A program made the position numbers and the translations under genes. DNA of 64,000 bases, taken from NCBI GenBank assembly GCA_964465355.1, contig CAYXJZ010000007.1, positions 1 to 64,000 on the forward strand, given 5' to 3'. The notes below the pieces were generated by a model. The model was not told the DNA's origin and made no database searches. It saw only the letters and a list, made by a program, of their open reading frames with translations. Shown in pieces: positions 6,806 through 15,240 of this stretch (its first letter is position 1; every line of letters starts with the position of its first letter). Origin of the DNA: JAABTL01 sp964465355. GTDB lineage: Bacteria > Deinococcota > Deinococci > Deinococcales > Trueperaceae.

Positions 6806-8556
6806 CAGGCTTCGCAGGAAGAGCAGACCAGCAGGTTGCGGTTGAACTCCTGAGCCGCGTTCACGCTGTGCTGGTAGTAGAGCGTCTTCACACCGCGTTC
6901 CCAGGCTTCCATGTGGAGCGCGTTGAGGTCCTTGGTCGGCGTGGCCGGGTGCACCATCAGGTTGAGCGACTGGCTCTGGTCGATGTACTTCTGGCGCTGG
7001 CCTGCCTGGATGACCAGGTCGAGCTGGCTGACCTCGGGGAAGGTCTCGAACACGCGCTTCTCCTCATCGCCGAGGAAGTCGAGGTGCTGCACACTGCCGT
7101 CGTGCTCCAGCACGCTGCGCCAGACCTCCGGCGTGTCCTTGCCCAGCTCGGCGAGCAGCTCCCTGAGCGCGGGGTTCTTGAAGGTGGTCACCGACTTGGC
7201 CAGGTCCTTGACGTAGTAGTTCGAGCGCAGCGGCTCGATGCTCTGCGACACTTGGCCGAGGATGAAGGAGCTGGAGGTGGTGGGCGCCACGGCCATCAAG
7301 GTGGTGTTGCGGCGGCCGTAGCCTTCGAGCATCTCGGGCTCGCCGTAGCGCTGCGCCAGCTTGGCGGAGGCCTCGTAGGCGTTCTCCTGGATGTTCTTGA
7401 AGATCTGGTTGTTCTTCATGCTGGCCATCAGGCTGCCAAGGGGGATCATGTTCTTCTGCAGGTAGCTGTGCCAGCCGAGCACGCCGACGCCGAGGGCGCG
7501 GTGGCGCACCGCGAAGCGGTTGGCGCGCTCGAAGTTGGGGATGTTCTCGGTGCGCTCGATGAACTCGCTGGCCACCGCGTCCAAGAAGTAGGTCATGACC
7601 TGGACGGCGTCCGTGTCCTGCCACTCGTCGAAGTGCAGCAGGTTCATGCTGGACAGGTCGCAGACGAATGACTCGTCGGGCGCCACCGGCAGCATGATCT
7701 CGGAGCAGAGGTTGCTGGAGCGGATCTTCATGCCCTTGTCGCGGTAGACGTCTGGCGCGCCGCGGTTGGCGGTGTCGCTGAAGAGGATGTAGGGCAGGCC
7801 GACCTCGGAGCGCTTCTGCAGCACCTTGGCCCACACCTTGCGCTTGTCGGAGTCGCCGCCCCGCATCGCCTGCATCCACTCGTCGGTGACGGTGATGCCG
7901 AAGAAGAGGTTCTGGATGGGGCTGCCCTCGGAGCGGATCTCGAGGAACTCCGGCATGTCGGGGTGGTCGATGGGCAGGTAGGCGGCGAAGGAGCCGCGGC
8001 GGGTGGCGCCCTGCTTGGTGACGTCGATGAGGGTGTCGTAGAGGCGCATGAAGTTGACCGCACCCTCGGACTGGCCGTTGTCGGTGATGGGGCTGCCACG
8101 GCCGCGCACGTCGCCGAAGTAGGCGCTGGTACCACCGCCGTACTTGCTCATGATGCCCACCTCGGAGGCGGTGGACAGGATGCCTTGCATGCTGTCCTCG
8201 ACGTAGGAGCCGAAGCAGCTGATGGGCAGGCCGCGGGTCAGGCCGAAGTTGGCCCACACAGGGCTGGACAAGGAGTACCAGCCGCGGCTGAGGTAGTCGT
8301 AGAAGCGGTCGGCGAAGCCGTGCATGCCGGGCAGCAGGGACTCGGCGCGGTCGGCGATCTGGCGCATCCGAGCCTCTGGGGTGACGCCGGGGAGCAGGTA
8401 GCCGCTCTTGAGGAAGGTACGGCTCTCCTCCGTCAGCCAGGAGAAAGGCTGACGTTGGCTCGGACGGCTGCCTAGACGGGTGCCTCGTGTCCGATGGTCC
8501 TTGATCTCATCGGCGGTCGTGGTGTCCTGGGCAGCTTGCGAGACCATGTTGAGCAT
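6805..8556 (-). CDS. nrdA: Ribonucleoside-diphosphate reductase, large (alpha, catalytic) subunit
   Basis: This 583-residue class I large subunit reduces ribonucleoside diphosphates. Active-site landmarks are present: the first redox cysteine in LPISCFGSY, the thiyl-radical cysteine with Asn and Glu in RSSNLCSEIMLP, the second redox cysteine in SFVCDLSSMN, the paired tyrosines of the radical path in TLYYQHS and the C-terminal shuttle pair in LVCSSCEA. No N-terminal ATP-cone precedes the catalytic core, so dATP feedback through that domain is not expected. I chose the ATG at 8556 because GGAGAGG lies just upstream; the frame stays open another 21 codons. Upstream at 8660-8699 two identical 9-mers, 31 bp apart, resemble the spacing of NrdR operators. 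Confidence 0.93.
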   Translation of the reverse strand: MLNMVSQAAQDTTTADEIKDHRTRGTRLGSRPSQRQPFSWLTEESRTFLKSGYLLPGVTPEARMRQIADRAESLLPGMHGFADRFYDYLSRGWYSLSSPVWANFGLTRGLPISCFGSYVEDSMQGILSTASEVGIMSKYGGGTSAYFGDVRGRGSPITDNGQSEGAVNFMRLYDTLIDVTKQGATRRGSFAAYLPIDHPDMPEFLEIRSEGSPIQNLFFGITVTDEWMQAMRGGDSDKRKVWAKVLQKRSEVGLPYILFSDTANRGAPDVYRDKGMKIRSSNLCSEIMLPVAPDESFVCDLSSMNLLHFDEWQDTDAVQVMTYFLDAVASEFIERTENIPNFERANRFAVRHRALGVGVLGWHSYLQKNMIPLGSLMASMKNNQIFKNIQENAYEASAKLAQRYGEPEMLEGYGRRNTTLMAVAPTTSSSFILGQVSQSIEPLRSNYYVKDLAKSVTTFKNPALRELLAELGKDTPEVWRSVLEHDGSVQHLDFLGDEEKRVFETFPEVSQLDLVIQAGQRQKYIDQSQSLNLMVHPATPTKDLNALHMEAWERGVKTLYYQHSVNAAQEFNRNLLVCSSCEA

Positions 8557-8659
8557 CCGTCCCTCTCCGTTCCCCTCGTTGAGACGTGGTCCGCCTGGGC
8601 GTCGTGCAGCGATGACCAAACCCTGGTGGACCCCGTGTGCTTGCCAGCGGGAGCCCTAC

Positions 8660-8699
8660 ACATCTGGTAGAGCGTAGGGCGAAGCGTACTACATCTGGT
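8660..8699. promoter_or_regulatory. Paired repeat with NrdR-box spacing upstream of the reductase operon
   Basis: The 9-mer ACATCTGGT occurs at 8660-8668 and again at 8691-8699, a 31-bp step or three helical turns. NrdR repressors bind two boxes at about this spacing. On the minus strand the upstream copy matches the NrdR consensus at about 10 of 16 positions; the other copy matches less well. A TACGCT candidate -10 box (8676-8671) lies between them. The NrdR assignment is inferred from spacing and target. Confidence 0.45.
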
Positions 8700-8786
8700 G
8701 CCGTGTGGGCGCAAGCGTTCTGACGCAGCGAGGCCGAGGTGAAGGATCTTACACCGGCACGGTCGTCGAATGCAAAGAACAGTGTT

Positions 8787-11700
8787 CTATGCTTCTAACA
8801 ACGTACCTAGAGCGCCGTCGCGACGGATGCTGAACACCCGGCTGACCCCTTGCTCGGTCGTCACGCCCCACAAGGTGTCGGCCACTTCGAAGGTCGCCTT
8901 CTGGTGGGTGATCAGCACGAACTGGGTGCCCTTGGCCGCCAAGGAGGTCACGAATCCGCAGAAGCGACGGATGTTGGCCTCGTCCAGCGGGGCATCCACC
9001 TCGTCGAGCACCGCGATGGGCAGGCGCTCGGCCTCCCCAGCCATGAGGGCGAAGAGGAAGGCCATGGCCCCCATGGTCCGCTCGCCGACCGAGAGCAGGC
9101 TGAGCGACCGGGTGCGCTTGCCTGGGGGTTGGAGCTGGATGCGCAGGCCGACTGGCCGCGGACCTTCCTGCTCCACCTCGATGAGGCCGACCGCCCCCTC
9201 GCCGAAGAGCTGTGTTACGTGCTCACTGAAAGCGGTTCGGAGGTTGGCCAGGCTGACGCCGAGGCGTTCGTTGGTCTCCGCGTCGATGCTGTCCAAGGTG
9301 CGGCCCAACTCCTCCATCGCCAGGGTGGCCTGGGCCACCTCCGCCTCCAGCACCGCCAGCCGCTCGGCCTGCTCCCGGTGGTCATCGGCGGCCCTGTGGT
9401 TGATGGCGCCCAGCTCCTCCATGGCCAACTCCACCTCCCTGAGGCGGCCCCTTGCGCTGCGCTCCCCGAGCGCCATGGGATCCACGCCCTCTGGCAGCAC
9501 GGCCCTCTCCTCCAGCGCCAGTTCCAAGGCTGCCTCGCGCCGTGCCAGGCCGAGGCGGGTCGTCTCCACCGTCTCCCCCAGCCGGGCGAGGTCGGCCTGC
9601 TGCTGCTGCAAGGCAGCCTCGGCGGTGCGCAGGCCATGCTGAGCGGCTTCGAAGGCCTCCCGCTGGCTCTCGAGGTCCTGAGGCAACGCAGCCTCGGCGG
9701 CCCGCACCGCCTCCGCTGCCGCCCCTTCCTCCTGGCGCAGCCCGTCGGCTTCGGCCTGGGTCCGCGCGATCTCCTCGCTCAGGGAGGCCATGCGCTGCAG
9801 GGCCTGCTCGAAGCGCTCCTGCAGGGCGCGGTAGGCCAAGGACCGCTCCCTGGCGACGTCGGCAGCCCGGTCGCACTCGGCACGGCGGGCCACGGCGGCC
9901 TCCACCTCGGCCTGGATGCGCTGCATGGCCTCCCTAGCCTGCTGCTCCATGGCCACGGCCAGTTCGAAGGACGCCTCGTCCGGTTCCTCGGTCGGCGCCA
10001 CCACGGCCTGTTGGGCCGAGCGCAGGCGGGCGATGCGTGCTTCCGCCTCGGCCAAGCGCTCGCGGCCGACGGCCAGGGCGCGTTCGGCACCGGCCGCTGC
10101 TTCCTGGGCTTCCAGCACCGCCTTGTGGGTGGCGTCGGCGGTCTCCTTGGATGCGGTGAAGGCCGTGCGCGCATGGGCCAGGGCCAGTTCGGCAGCCGCC
10201 AGGGCCTCCGCGGCATGGCTCGAGACGGCTTCGGCCTCTTCCACGTCCTTGGCCGCGCCGAGCACGGAGGTGGCCGTCGGCCGACGGCCACCGCTGATGG
10301 CGCCGCTCGCCTCGACCAGATCACCGTCCAAGGTCACCAGCCGGGGCCGTTGGTTGCGCCGCCTGGCGATCGCCGTGGCCGTGGCCATGTCCTGCACGAG
10401 CAGGGTGTTGGCGAGCAGGCTCTGAACCACCACACGGTAGGCGGGGTCCACTTCCACCGCGTCGGTGGCCCAACCCAACAGGCCTTCACCGCGGAGCTCA
10501 TCCTGCCGCTGTTCCAGCGGGGCCCTGTGCTCCGCCGAGGCGCGCAGCAGGTCGAGGGGCAGCAAGGTCACCCAGGCGCCCGCCCGGCGCACGGCTTGCA
10601 GCACCGCCTCGGCGCAGTCGGCGTCCTCCACCACCACGTACTCGGCCCTTCTGCCCAAGGCGGCGGCGATGGCCGCCTGCCGATCCGGCGCCACCCGCAA
10701 CAGGTCGGCCACGCTGCCGATCACGCCTGGTACAGACGAGGTCAGCGCCGCCTTGGGGCCTTGGGCGTAACCACGCCTCGCCTCGAAGGCGCTGCGCAAC
10801 TGCGCCGCCGAGCGGCTGCGAGCCTGGTGCTCGGCATAGGCCTCCGCATGCAGCGCATGGGCGGTCTCCATCTCAGTGCGTCTCGCCTCGAGGGCCTCCT
10901 GGGCGGCGGTGCGCTGGTCGAGGGCGGTCGCCAGACGGGCCTGCGCCTCTTGCGCAGCTTGGACCGGATCGCTGCCCGATGACCCTGCCTGCGCCTGCAA
11001 CTCGCCCGCCGCCTCCTCTGCCTTGGCCAGTTCGGCTGCGATGCCTTCGCTGCGGGCGCGGTGCTCGGCCCAGGCCCTTCGCAGCAGCTCGTTGCCCTGG
11101 CGCCGCTCCTCGAGCTCGGCTTCTGCGGCACGCAGGCCGATCTGCGCCTCGCTGCGGGCCTCCGCCAGGTGGGCGGCGGCCAGGGCGGCCTTGACGGCCT
11201 CCTCCTTCAAGGCTTCTGCGTCCTCGGCGGGCGGTTGGGGCGGCTTGAGCTGGGACAAGGTCGCGAGCTCACCTTTGGCGCTGCCCAGCCGCTCCTCTGC
11301 GTGGGTCCGGCGCTCGCTCAGCCTCGACGCCTCCGAGCGCGCCAGCCGCAGCAGCCCTTGGGCCCGCTCCACCTCGGCCGAACGCAGGCGGTATGCGGTC
11401 TCCTGTTCCTCGCGCAGGCGGCCGGCCAGCTCCCTGGCCTCTCGCAGCAGGACCAGGCTCTCGCGCCCTTCCAACAGCTCCTGCTCGGCCAGGGCAAGGC
11501 TGGATCGCAGCTGGCCCACCTCGTCCTCCAAGCCCCTGACCCGGGCGTGGGCGGCCGTGACGCGGAGGACCAGCGCCTCGCGGCTCAGCTCGCCGTGGCG
11601 CAAGGCGGCCTCCGCCTCCTTCTCCAACTGGGCGGTGCGCTCGCGCAGCTCGATCAGCACGTCATCGAGCCGGGCCAGGTGACCCCTCGCACCCTCCAGG

Positions 11701-12218
11701 CGACTGAGCGTCTGCTCTCGGCGGCCAGCCAGACGGGCCACACCAGCTGCCTCGGCCACGTAGCCGAGCAGCGTGGCCGGGTCGGCCAGCAGCACGCCGG
11801 CCACCTCCCCTTGCCCGATGACCGCCACCCCAGCCGTCCCCAGCCCAGAGCCTGCCAGGGCATCGTCCACGTCGATGAAGCGCGCCACGCGCCCATCGAG
11901 GCGTAGGTGGCTGTGACCTTCGCGGTCCATGTCGCGGCGCACCTTGATGCTGCGGTGACCGTCGCTGAGCTCCACCTCCACCTCGGCGTACGACAGGCCG
12001 CGCTTGCCGTCTGCACCATGGAAGATCAGGTCTGTCTTGGCCTCGGCGCGGAAGGCCTTGGCGCGACCGCCGCCGGTGACCCACTTCAGCGCGTCGAGCA
12101 GGTTGGACTTGCCCGAACCGTTGGGACCGACGATGCCGGTGATGCCGGGGGCGAACTCCACCGTGACGCGGTTGCCGAAGGACTTGAAGCCTTGCAGGCT
12201 GAGTTGGGTCAGGCGCAC
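8787..12218 (-). CDS. smc: Chromosome segregation protein SMC
   Basis: This 1143-residue condensin ATPase organises and segregates the chromosome. The N-terminal half-ATPase holds the Walker A motif GPNGSGKSN at residues 31-39. A first coiled coil follows, then a hinge (VPGVIGSVADLLRV to LVEASGAISGGRRP, roughly residues 500-640). The second coiled coil and the C-terminal half-ATPase carry Walker B (LPIAVLDEVDAPLDEANI). The ABC signature before Walker B reads LLSVGERTMGAMAFLF, with Val where LSGGE normally has its first Gly. I chose the GTG at 12218, 28 bp after the M20 stop, because the encoded VRLTQLSLQGFKSF is the usual SMC N-terminus; the frame is open further upstream. It probably belongs to the dnaJ-hspR-peptidase transcript across the gap. 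Confidence 0.94.
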   Translation of the reverse strand: MRLTQLSLQGFKSFGNRVTVEFAPGITGIVGPNGSGKSNLLDALKWVTGGGRAKAFRAEAKTDLIFHGADGKRGLSYAEVEVELSDGHRSIKVRRDMDREGHSHLRLDGRVARFIDVDDALAGSGLGTAGVAVIGQGEVAGVLLADPATLLGYVAEAAGVARLAGRREQTLSRLEGARGHLARLDDVLIELRERTAQLEKEAEAALRHGELSREALVLRVTAAHARVRGLEDEVGQLRSSLALAEQELLEGRESLVLLREARELAGRLREEQETAYRLRSAEVERAQGLLRLARSEASRLSERRTHAEERLGSAKGELATLSQLKPPQPPAEDAEALKEEAVKAALAAAHLAEARSEAQIGLRAAEAELEERRQGNELLRRAWAEHRARSEGIAAELAKAEEAAGELQAQAGSSGSDPVQAAQEAQARLATALDQRTAAQEALEARRTEMETAHALHAEAYAEHQARSRSAAQLRSAFEARRGYAQGPKAALTSSVPGVIGSVADLLRVAPDRQAAIAAALGRRAEYVVVEDADCAEAVLQAVRRAGAWVTLLPLDLLRASAEHRAPLEQRQDELRGEGLLGWATDAVEVDPAYRVVVQSLLANTLLVQDMATATAIARRRNQRPRLVTLDGDLVEASGAISGGRRPTATSVLGAAKDVEEAEAVSSHAAEALAAAELALAHARTAFTASKETADATHKAVLEAQEAAAGAERALAVGRERLAEAEARIARLRSAQQAVVAPTEEPDEASFELAVAMEQQAREAMQRIQAEVEAAVARRAECDRAADVARERSLAYRALQERFEQALQRMASLSEEIARTQAEADGLRQEEGAAAEAVRAAEAALPQDLESQREAFEAAQHGLRTAEAALQQQQADLARLGETVETTRLGLARREAALELALEERAVLPEGVDPMALGERSARGRLREVELAMEELGAINHRAADDHREQAERLAVLEAEVAQATLAMEELGRTLDSIDAETNERLGVSLANLRTAFSEHVTQLFGEGAVGLIEVEQEGPRPVGLRIQLQPPGKRTRSLSLLSVGERTMGAMAFLFALMAGEAERLPIAVLDEVDAPLDEANIRRFCGFVTSLAAKGTQFVLITHQKATFEVADTLWGVTTEQGVSRVFSIRRDGALGTLLEA

Positions 12219-12246
12219 GCGTTCGGCCCTGAGACGGCGCGCACCC

Positions 12247-13593
12247 TCAGGCTCCGGCAGCGATGGCCGAGAGCACGGCAGCGCTGGCACGGATGCCTTG
12301 CAGGTAGTTGCGCAGGTCGAACTTCTCGTTGGGGGCGTGCAGCCGGTCGTCTTCCAGGCCCATGTCGAGCATGACAGGGGTGGCGCCAAGGATGCGCTGC
12401 AGGTCGACCACCACGGGGATCGTGCCACCGGTGCGGGCGAAGACGACGGGCTTGCCCCACACCTCCTCCAAGGCCTTGGCGCAGCGCTGCACCACGGGAT
12501 GGTCGACCGGGGTCATGGCCGGATGGCCCTTGCCTTCGAGCTGCACCTCGAGTTCGACGCCTTCTGGCAGATGGGCACGCAGGTGCCTGCGCAGCAGCTC
12601 GGCGATCTCCTCGGGGTCCTGGTCGGGCACCAGGCGGCAGCTGAGCTTGGCCATGCCATGGGCGGCGATGACCGTCTTGCTCCCCTCGCCGCCGAAGCCG
12701 CCGGACAGCCCGTTGATGTCCAGTGTCGGCCGCGCCCAGATGCGCTCGAGCAAGCCGTAGCCCGCCTCGCCAGGGGTGGCGGTGACGCCGGCCTTGCGCC
12801 GGAAGTCCTGCTCGTCGAAGGGGACCCGCGCGAGCAGGGCGCGCTCCTCCTCGCCCAGTTCCAGCACCTTGTCGTAGAAGCCGTCGACCAGCACCCGGCC
12901 GTCAGGGCCCTTGAGCGAGGCAAGCAGCGTCACCAGCGCGTTCAAGGCGTTGGGCACGCCGCCGCCGTACGCGCCTGAGTGCAGGTCGCCGGTGGCCGAG
13001 CGCAGCCGCACGGTCAGGTAGGTCAGCCCACGCAGGCCGTAGGTGAGGGTCGGCTGCTCGGGCGCGACCATGGCGCCGTCGGAGACCAAGGCCACGTCGG
13101 CCTTCAGCTCATCGCGATGCGCTTCCAGGAATGCCTTGAGATTGGGGCTACCGATCTCCTCCTCGCCTTCCACCAGGAAGATGACGTTGAGCGGCAGCGC
13201 GCCATGGACGGCCTTGATGGCCTCGACGGCCTTGACATGGGCGTAGACCTGCCCCTTGTCGTCTGAGGCGCCGCGGGCGTGGATCAACCCGTCCTCCAGC
13301 ACCGGCTCGAAGGGGGGCCGGTCCCACAGCTCCAATGGCTCGGCGGGTTGCACGTCGTAGTGGCCGTAGATCAGCACGGTGGGTGCGCCGGGCACGGTGG
13401 GCGAGCGTCCGACCACCACCGGGTGCCTGGCCGTCGGGTGCACCTCGGCGCTCAGGCCTGCGGTCTCGAGAGCCTTGGACAGGAAGTCGGCGGCCCGAGC
13501 CACGTCGGCGCTGCGTTCGGGATCGGTGGAGATCGAGGGGATGCGCAGGAGATCGAACAGCTCGTCGATCAGGCGGTCGCGCTGGGCGTCCAA
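12247..13593 (-). CDS. M20 family dipeptidase (start lost in assembly gap)
   Basis: About 449 residues are visible, beginning LDAQRDRLIDELFDLLRIPS, so only around ten N-terminal residues are missing in the run of Ns. The dizinc motifs are complete: YGHYDVQP (His and Asp, residue about 80), ARGASDDKGQ (bridging Asp), VEGEEEIGSPN (general base and metal Glu), a later Asp in ALVSDG and a C-terminal His in DRLHAPNEKF. A lid/dimerisation domain lies between the metal motifs. Homologues cleave dipeptides or deacylate amino acids in the cytoplasm; this subfamily is usually annotated as dipeptidase. The gene is 28 bp upstream of smc on the same strand and probably shares its transcript. The substrate is uncertain. 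Confidence 0.9.
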   Translation of the reverse strand: MDAQRDRLIDELFDLLRIPSISTDPERSADVARAADFLSKALETAGLSAEVHPTARHPVVVGRSPTVPGAPTVLIYGHYDVQPAEPLELWDRPPFEPVLEDGLIHARGASDDKGQVYAHVKAVEAIKAVHGALPLNVIFLVEGEEEIGSPNLKAFLEAHRDELKADVALVSDGAMVAPEQPTLTYGLRGLTYLTVRLRSATGDLHSGAYGGGVPNALNALVTLLASLKGPDGRVLVDGFYDKVLELGEEERALLARVPFDEQDFRRKAGVTATPGEAGYGLLERIWARPTLDINGLSGGFGGEGSKTVIAAHGMAKLSCRLVPDQDPEEIAELLRRHLRAHLPEGVELEVQLEGKGHPAMTPVDHPVVQRCAKALEEVWGKPVVFARTGGTIPVVVDLQRILGATPVMLDMGLEDDRLHAPNEKFDLRNYLQGIRASAAVLSAIAAGA

Positions 13594-13693
13594 NNNNNNN
13601 NNNNNNNNNNNNNNNNNNNNNNNNNNNNNNNNNNNNNNNNNNNNNNNNNNNNNNNNNNNNNNNNNNNNNNNNNNNNNNNNNNNNNNNNNNNNN
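13594..13693. other. Assembly gap (100 Ns)
   Basis: Exactly 100 undetermined bases separate the hspR 3' end from the M20 dipeptidase 5' end. The round number suggests a placeholder of unknown true length. Both flanking genes are cut, so their spacing and any gene between them cannot be judged. Confidence 0.99.
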
Positions 13694-14088
13694 GGCAGCG
13701 AACGCCGACCGCCGATGCCGTCCATGAGCTGCCGATGCAGACCGTGGATGCGCTCCTCCATGCGGTCCTGCAGCTGGTCCAGCTTCTGGCGCAGGCGGAT
13801 GATCTCCTCGACCCCGGCCAGGTTGATGCCAAGCTCCTGGGTCAGCCTGCGGATCTCGCGCAACTGCTCCACGTTGCGCTGCGAGTAGAGCCTGGTCTTG
13901 CCTGCGCTGCGCGACGGCTCGATCAGACCCTTGCGCTCGTAGAGGCGGAGCGTCTGCGGGTGCATGTCCACCAACTCGGCGGCCACGCTGATGACGTAGA
14001 GCGGCTTGTCGACGTCGCGGATGGGGTCGTCGCCCTTGGCTCTGGCCTGTTCGCCGCGGTCTTGATCGCTCATGTCCCGATCGCTCAC
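13694..14088 (-). CDS. hspR: HspR, MerR-family heat-shock repressor (3' end lost in assembly gap)
   Basis: About 131 residues remain. A winged-helix DNA-binding domain of MerR type (YVISVAAELVDMHPQTLRLYERKGLIEPSRSAGKTRLYSQ) is followed by a helical segment (QELGINLAGVEEIIRLRQKL) typical of HspR. HspR represses chaperone genes and uses DnaK as corepressor in actinobacteria. I chose the GTG at 14088 because GGAGGA lies eight bases upstream and the codon overlaps the dnaJ stop (GTGA); an ATG at 14073 lacks a good site. Placement directly after dnaJ, plus the HAIR-like site at 15119-15139, indicates autoregulation of a dnaJ-hspR operon. Confidence 0.88.
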
Positions 14089-15101
14089 GTCCGGTTCCTC
14101 CGCTGCCATGAACGCCAAGCATCGCCGATGGGGCGGAGCAGGGCGCTGGCCGTGGCGCCCAGCCAATCGGTCGCCGACCTCATGGTGCCGCGCAGCTCGT
14201 CGATGCGCAAGGTCAGCAACAGATCGCCACCGCTCAGACCGCCTCCCGGCACCCGTAGCGGCTGTCCGTCCTGGCTGCCAGCCGGCACCTGGACGCTGGT
14301 GCCGAGCACGTCGAGGCGGAGACCACGGTGGGCCTCTGCCGGTGTCAGGTTCAGGTCGCTCAGCAGGTCGCGGCCCTCGGCGCGCACGCCGTATGGCAGG
14401 GAAAGGCCCAACTCGACGTAGGCGTCGCCGGGCGGTCGTCCAGGACCACCAAGGCCCTGCAGCCGCAGCTTCTGACCGGGTCGCACGCCGGCAGGCACAC
14501 GCACCTCGGCCTCGAAGGAGCGCAGTCGCCTGGCGCCGCCGCAGGCCGTGCAGACGCCGCTTGCGTCGGCTCCGGCGCCCATGCACGTCGGGCAGGTCAG
14601 AGGGCCGGGCAGATGGACCTTGCGCACGGCGCCGGCCCGGGCGGTGGCCAGGTCGATGGTGAGCGGCACCACCCTGTCCTCGCCAGGCAGCAGGCCAGCC
14701 TGCCTGAAGGCGCGTTGCACGCCCCGGTAGAGGGCGTCGAACAGTGGATGGCCTTGGCTACCGCCGCCCTGCGACGAGGCCCATGGCACCTGGGCCTCCT
14801 GGAACACGACCCGCCAGTCCACGTTGGCGAAGTCGGGCACCGGCGCGCCACCCATGCCCATGGCGGCGGCAGGCATCCCGGCGTCTCGGTAGGCGTCGAA
14901 CCGCCGCCGCGCATCGGGGTCGCGCAGCGTGGCATAGGCCTCCGAAGCTGCCTTGAAGCGCTCCTCGGCCGCCAGGTCGCCTGGGTTGCGATCGGGGTGA
15001 TCACGCAGGGCTGCCTCGCGGTAGGCGCGGCGGATGGTCTCTTCGTCGGCATCCGTCGGAACGCCGAGCACCTGGTAGGGATCCGAGGACGACGTCGACA
15101 C
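14085..15101 (-). CDS. dnaJ: DnaJ-type co-chaperone with reduced zinc domain
   Basis: This 338-residue Hsp40 stimulates DnaK ATPase and presents unfolded substrates. The J-domain occupies residues about 8-70, with the HPD motif in LRDHPDRNPGD. The middle zinc region is cut down to CPTCMGAGADASGVCTAC, two CxxC pairs in place of the usual four CxxCxGxG repeats, so one zinc at most can bind. The C-terminal beta-sandwich domains follow. The GTG start has a TACACT -10 box six bases upstream, so the message should be leaderless. A HAIR-like operator begins five bases before that -10. The stop overlaps the hspR start. No dnaK or grpE lies in the window. Confidence 0.88.
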   Translation of the reverse strand: MSTSSSDPYQVLGVPTDADEETIRRAYREAALRDHPDRNPGDLAAEERFKAASEAYATLRDPDARRRFDAYRDAGMPAAAMGMGGAPVPDFANVDWRVVFQEAQVPWASSQGGGSQGHPLFDALYRGVQRAFRQAGLLPGEDRVVPLTIDLATARAGAVRKVHLPGPLTCPTCMGAGADASGVCTACGGARRLRSFEAEVRVPAGVRPGQKLRLQGLGGPGRPPGDAYVELGLSLPYGVRAEGRDLLSDLNLTPAEAHRGLRLDVLGTSVQVPAGSQDGQPLRVPGGGLSGGDLLLTLRIDELRGTMRSATDWLGATASALLRPIGDAWRSWQRRNRT

Positions 15102-15118
15102 GGTCGAAGTGTAACAGA

Positions 15119-15139
15119 TATGAGTCTGAGACGCTCAAG
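15119..15139. promoter_or_regulatory. HAIR-like HspR operator overlapping the dnaJ promoter
   Basis: On the minus strand CTTGAGC, seven bases, then ACTCATA matches the HspR-associated inverted repeat CTTGAGT-N7-ACTCAAG at 11 of 14 positions. It covers the probable -35 region (TTGAGC) and spacer just upstream of the TACACT -10 box of dnaJ. Because hspR is the second gene of that operon, negative autoregulation released by heat shock is the natural reading. Confidence 0.7.
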
Positions 15140-15240
15140 TTTTGCCAGGAAGACCAAGGAGCTTGTCGCGGTGCTAACCTGTTGCGAGGGGAAGGCTGGC
15201 CCAACGCGGCCCGTCCTACCCGCTCGCCCAAGGAGGTGCC

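Noticed and set aside
8776..8788. AGAACA-G-TGTTCT palindrome resembling a LexA/SOS box
   Set aside because: The spacing is GAAC-N3-GTTC, whereas the Gram-positive type SOS box needs N4, and the site spans the smc stop codon rather than a promoter.
12979..14421. Plus-strand open frame running across the N gap
   Set aside because: It is joined only by undetermined bases and lies opposite two well-supported genes.
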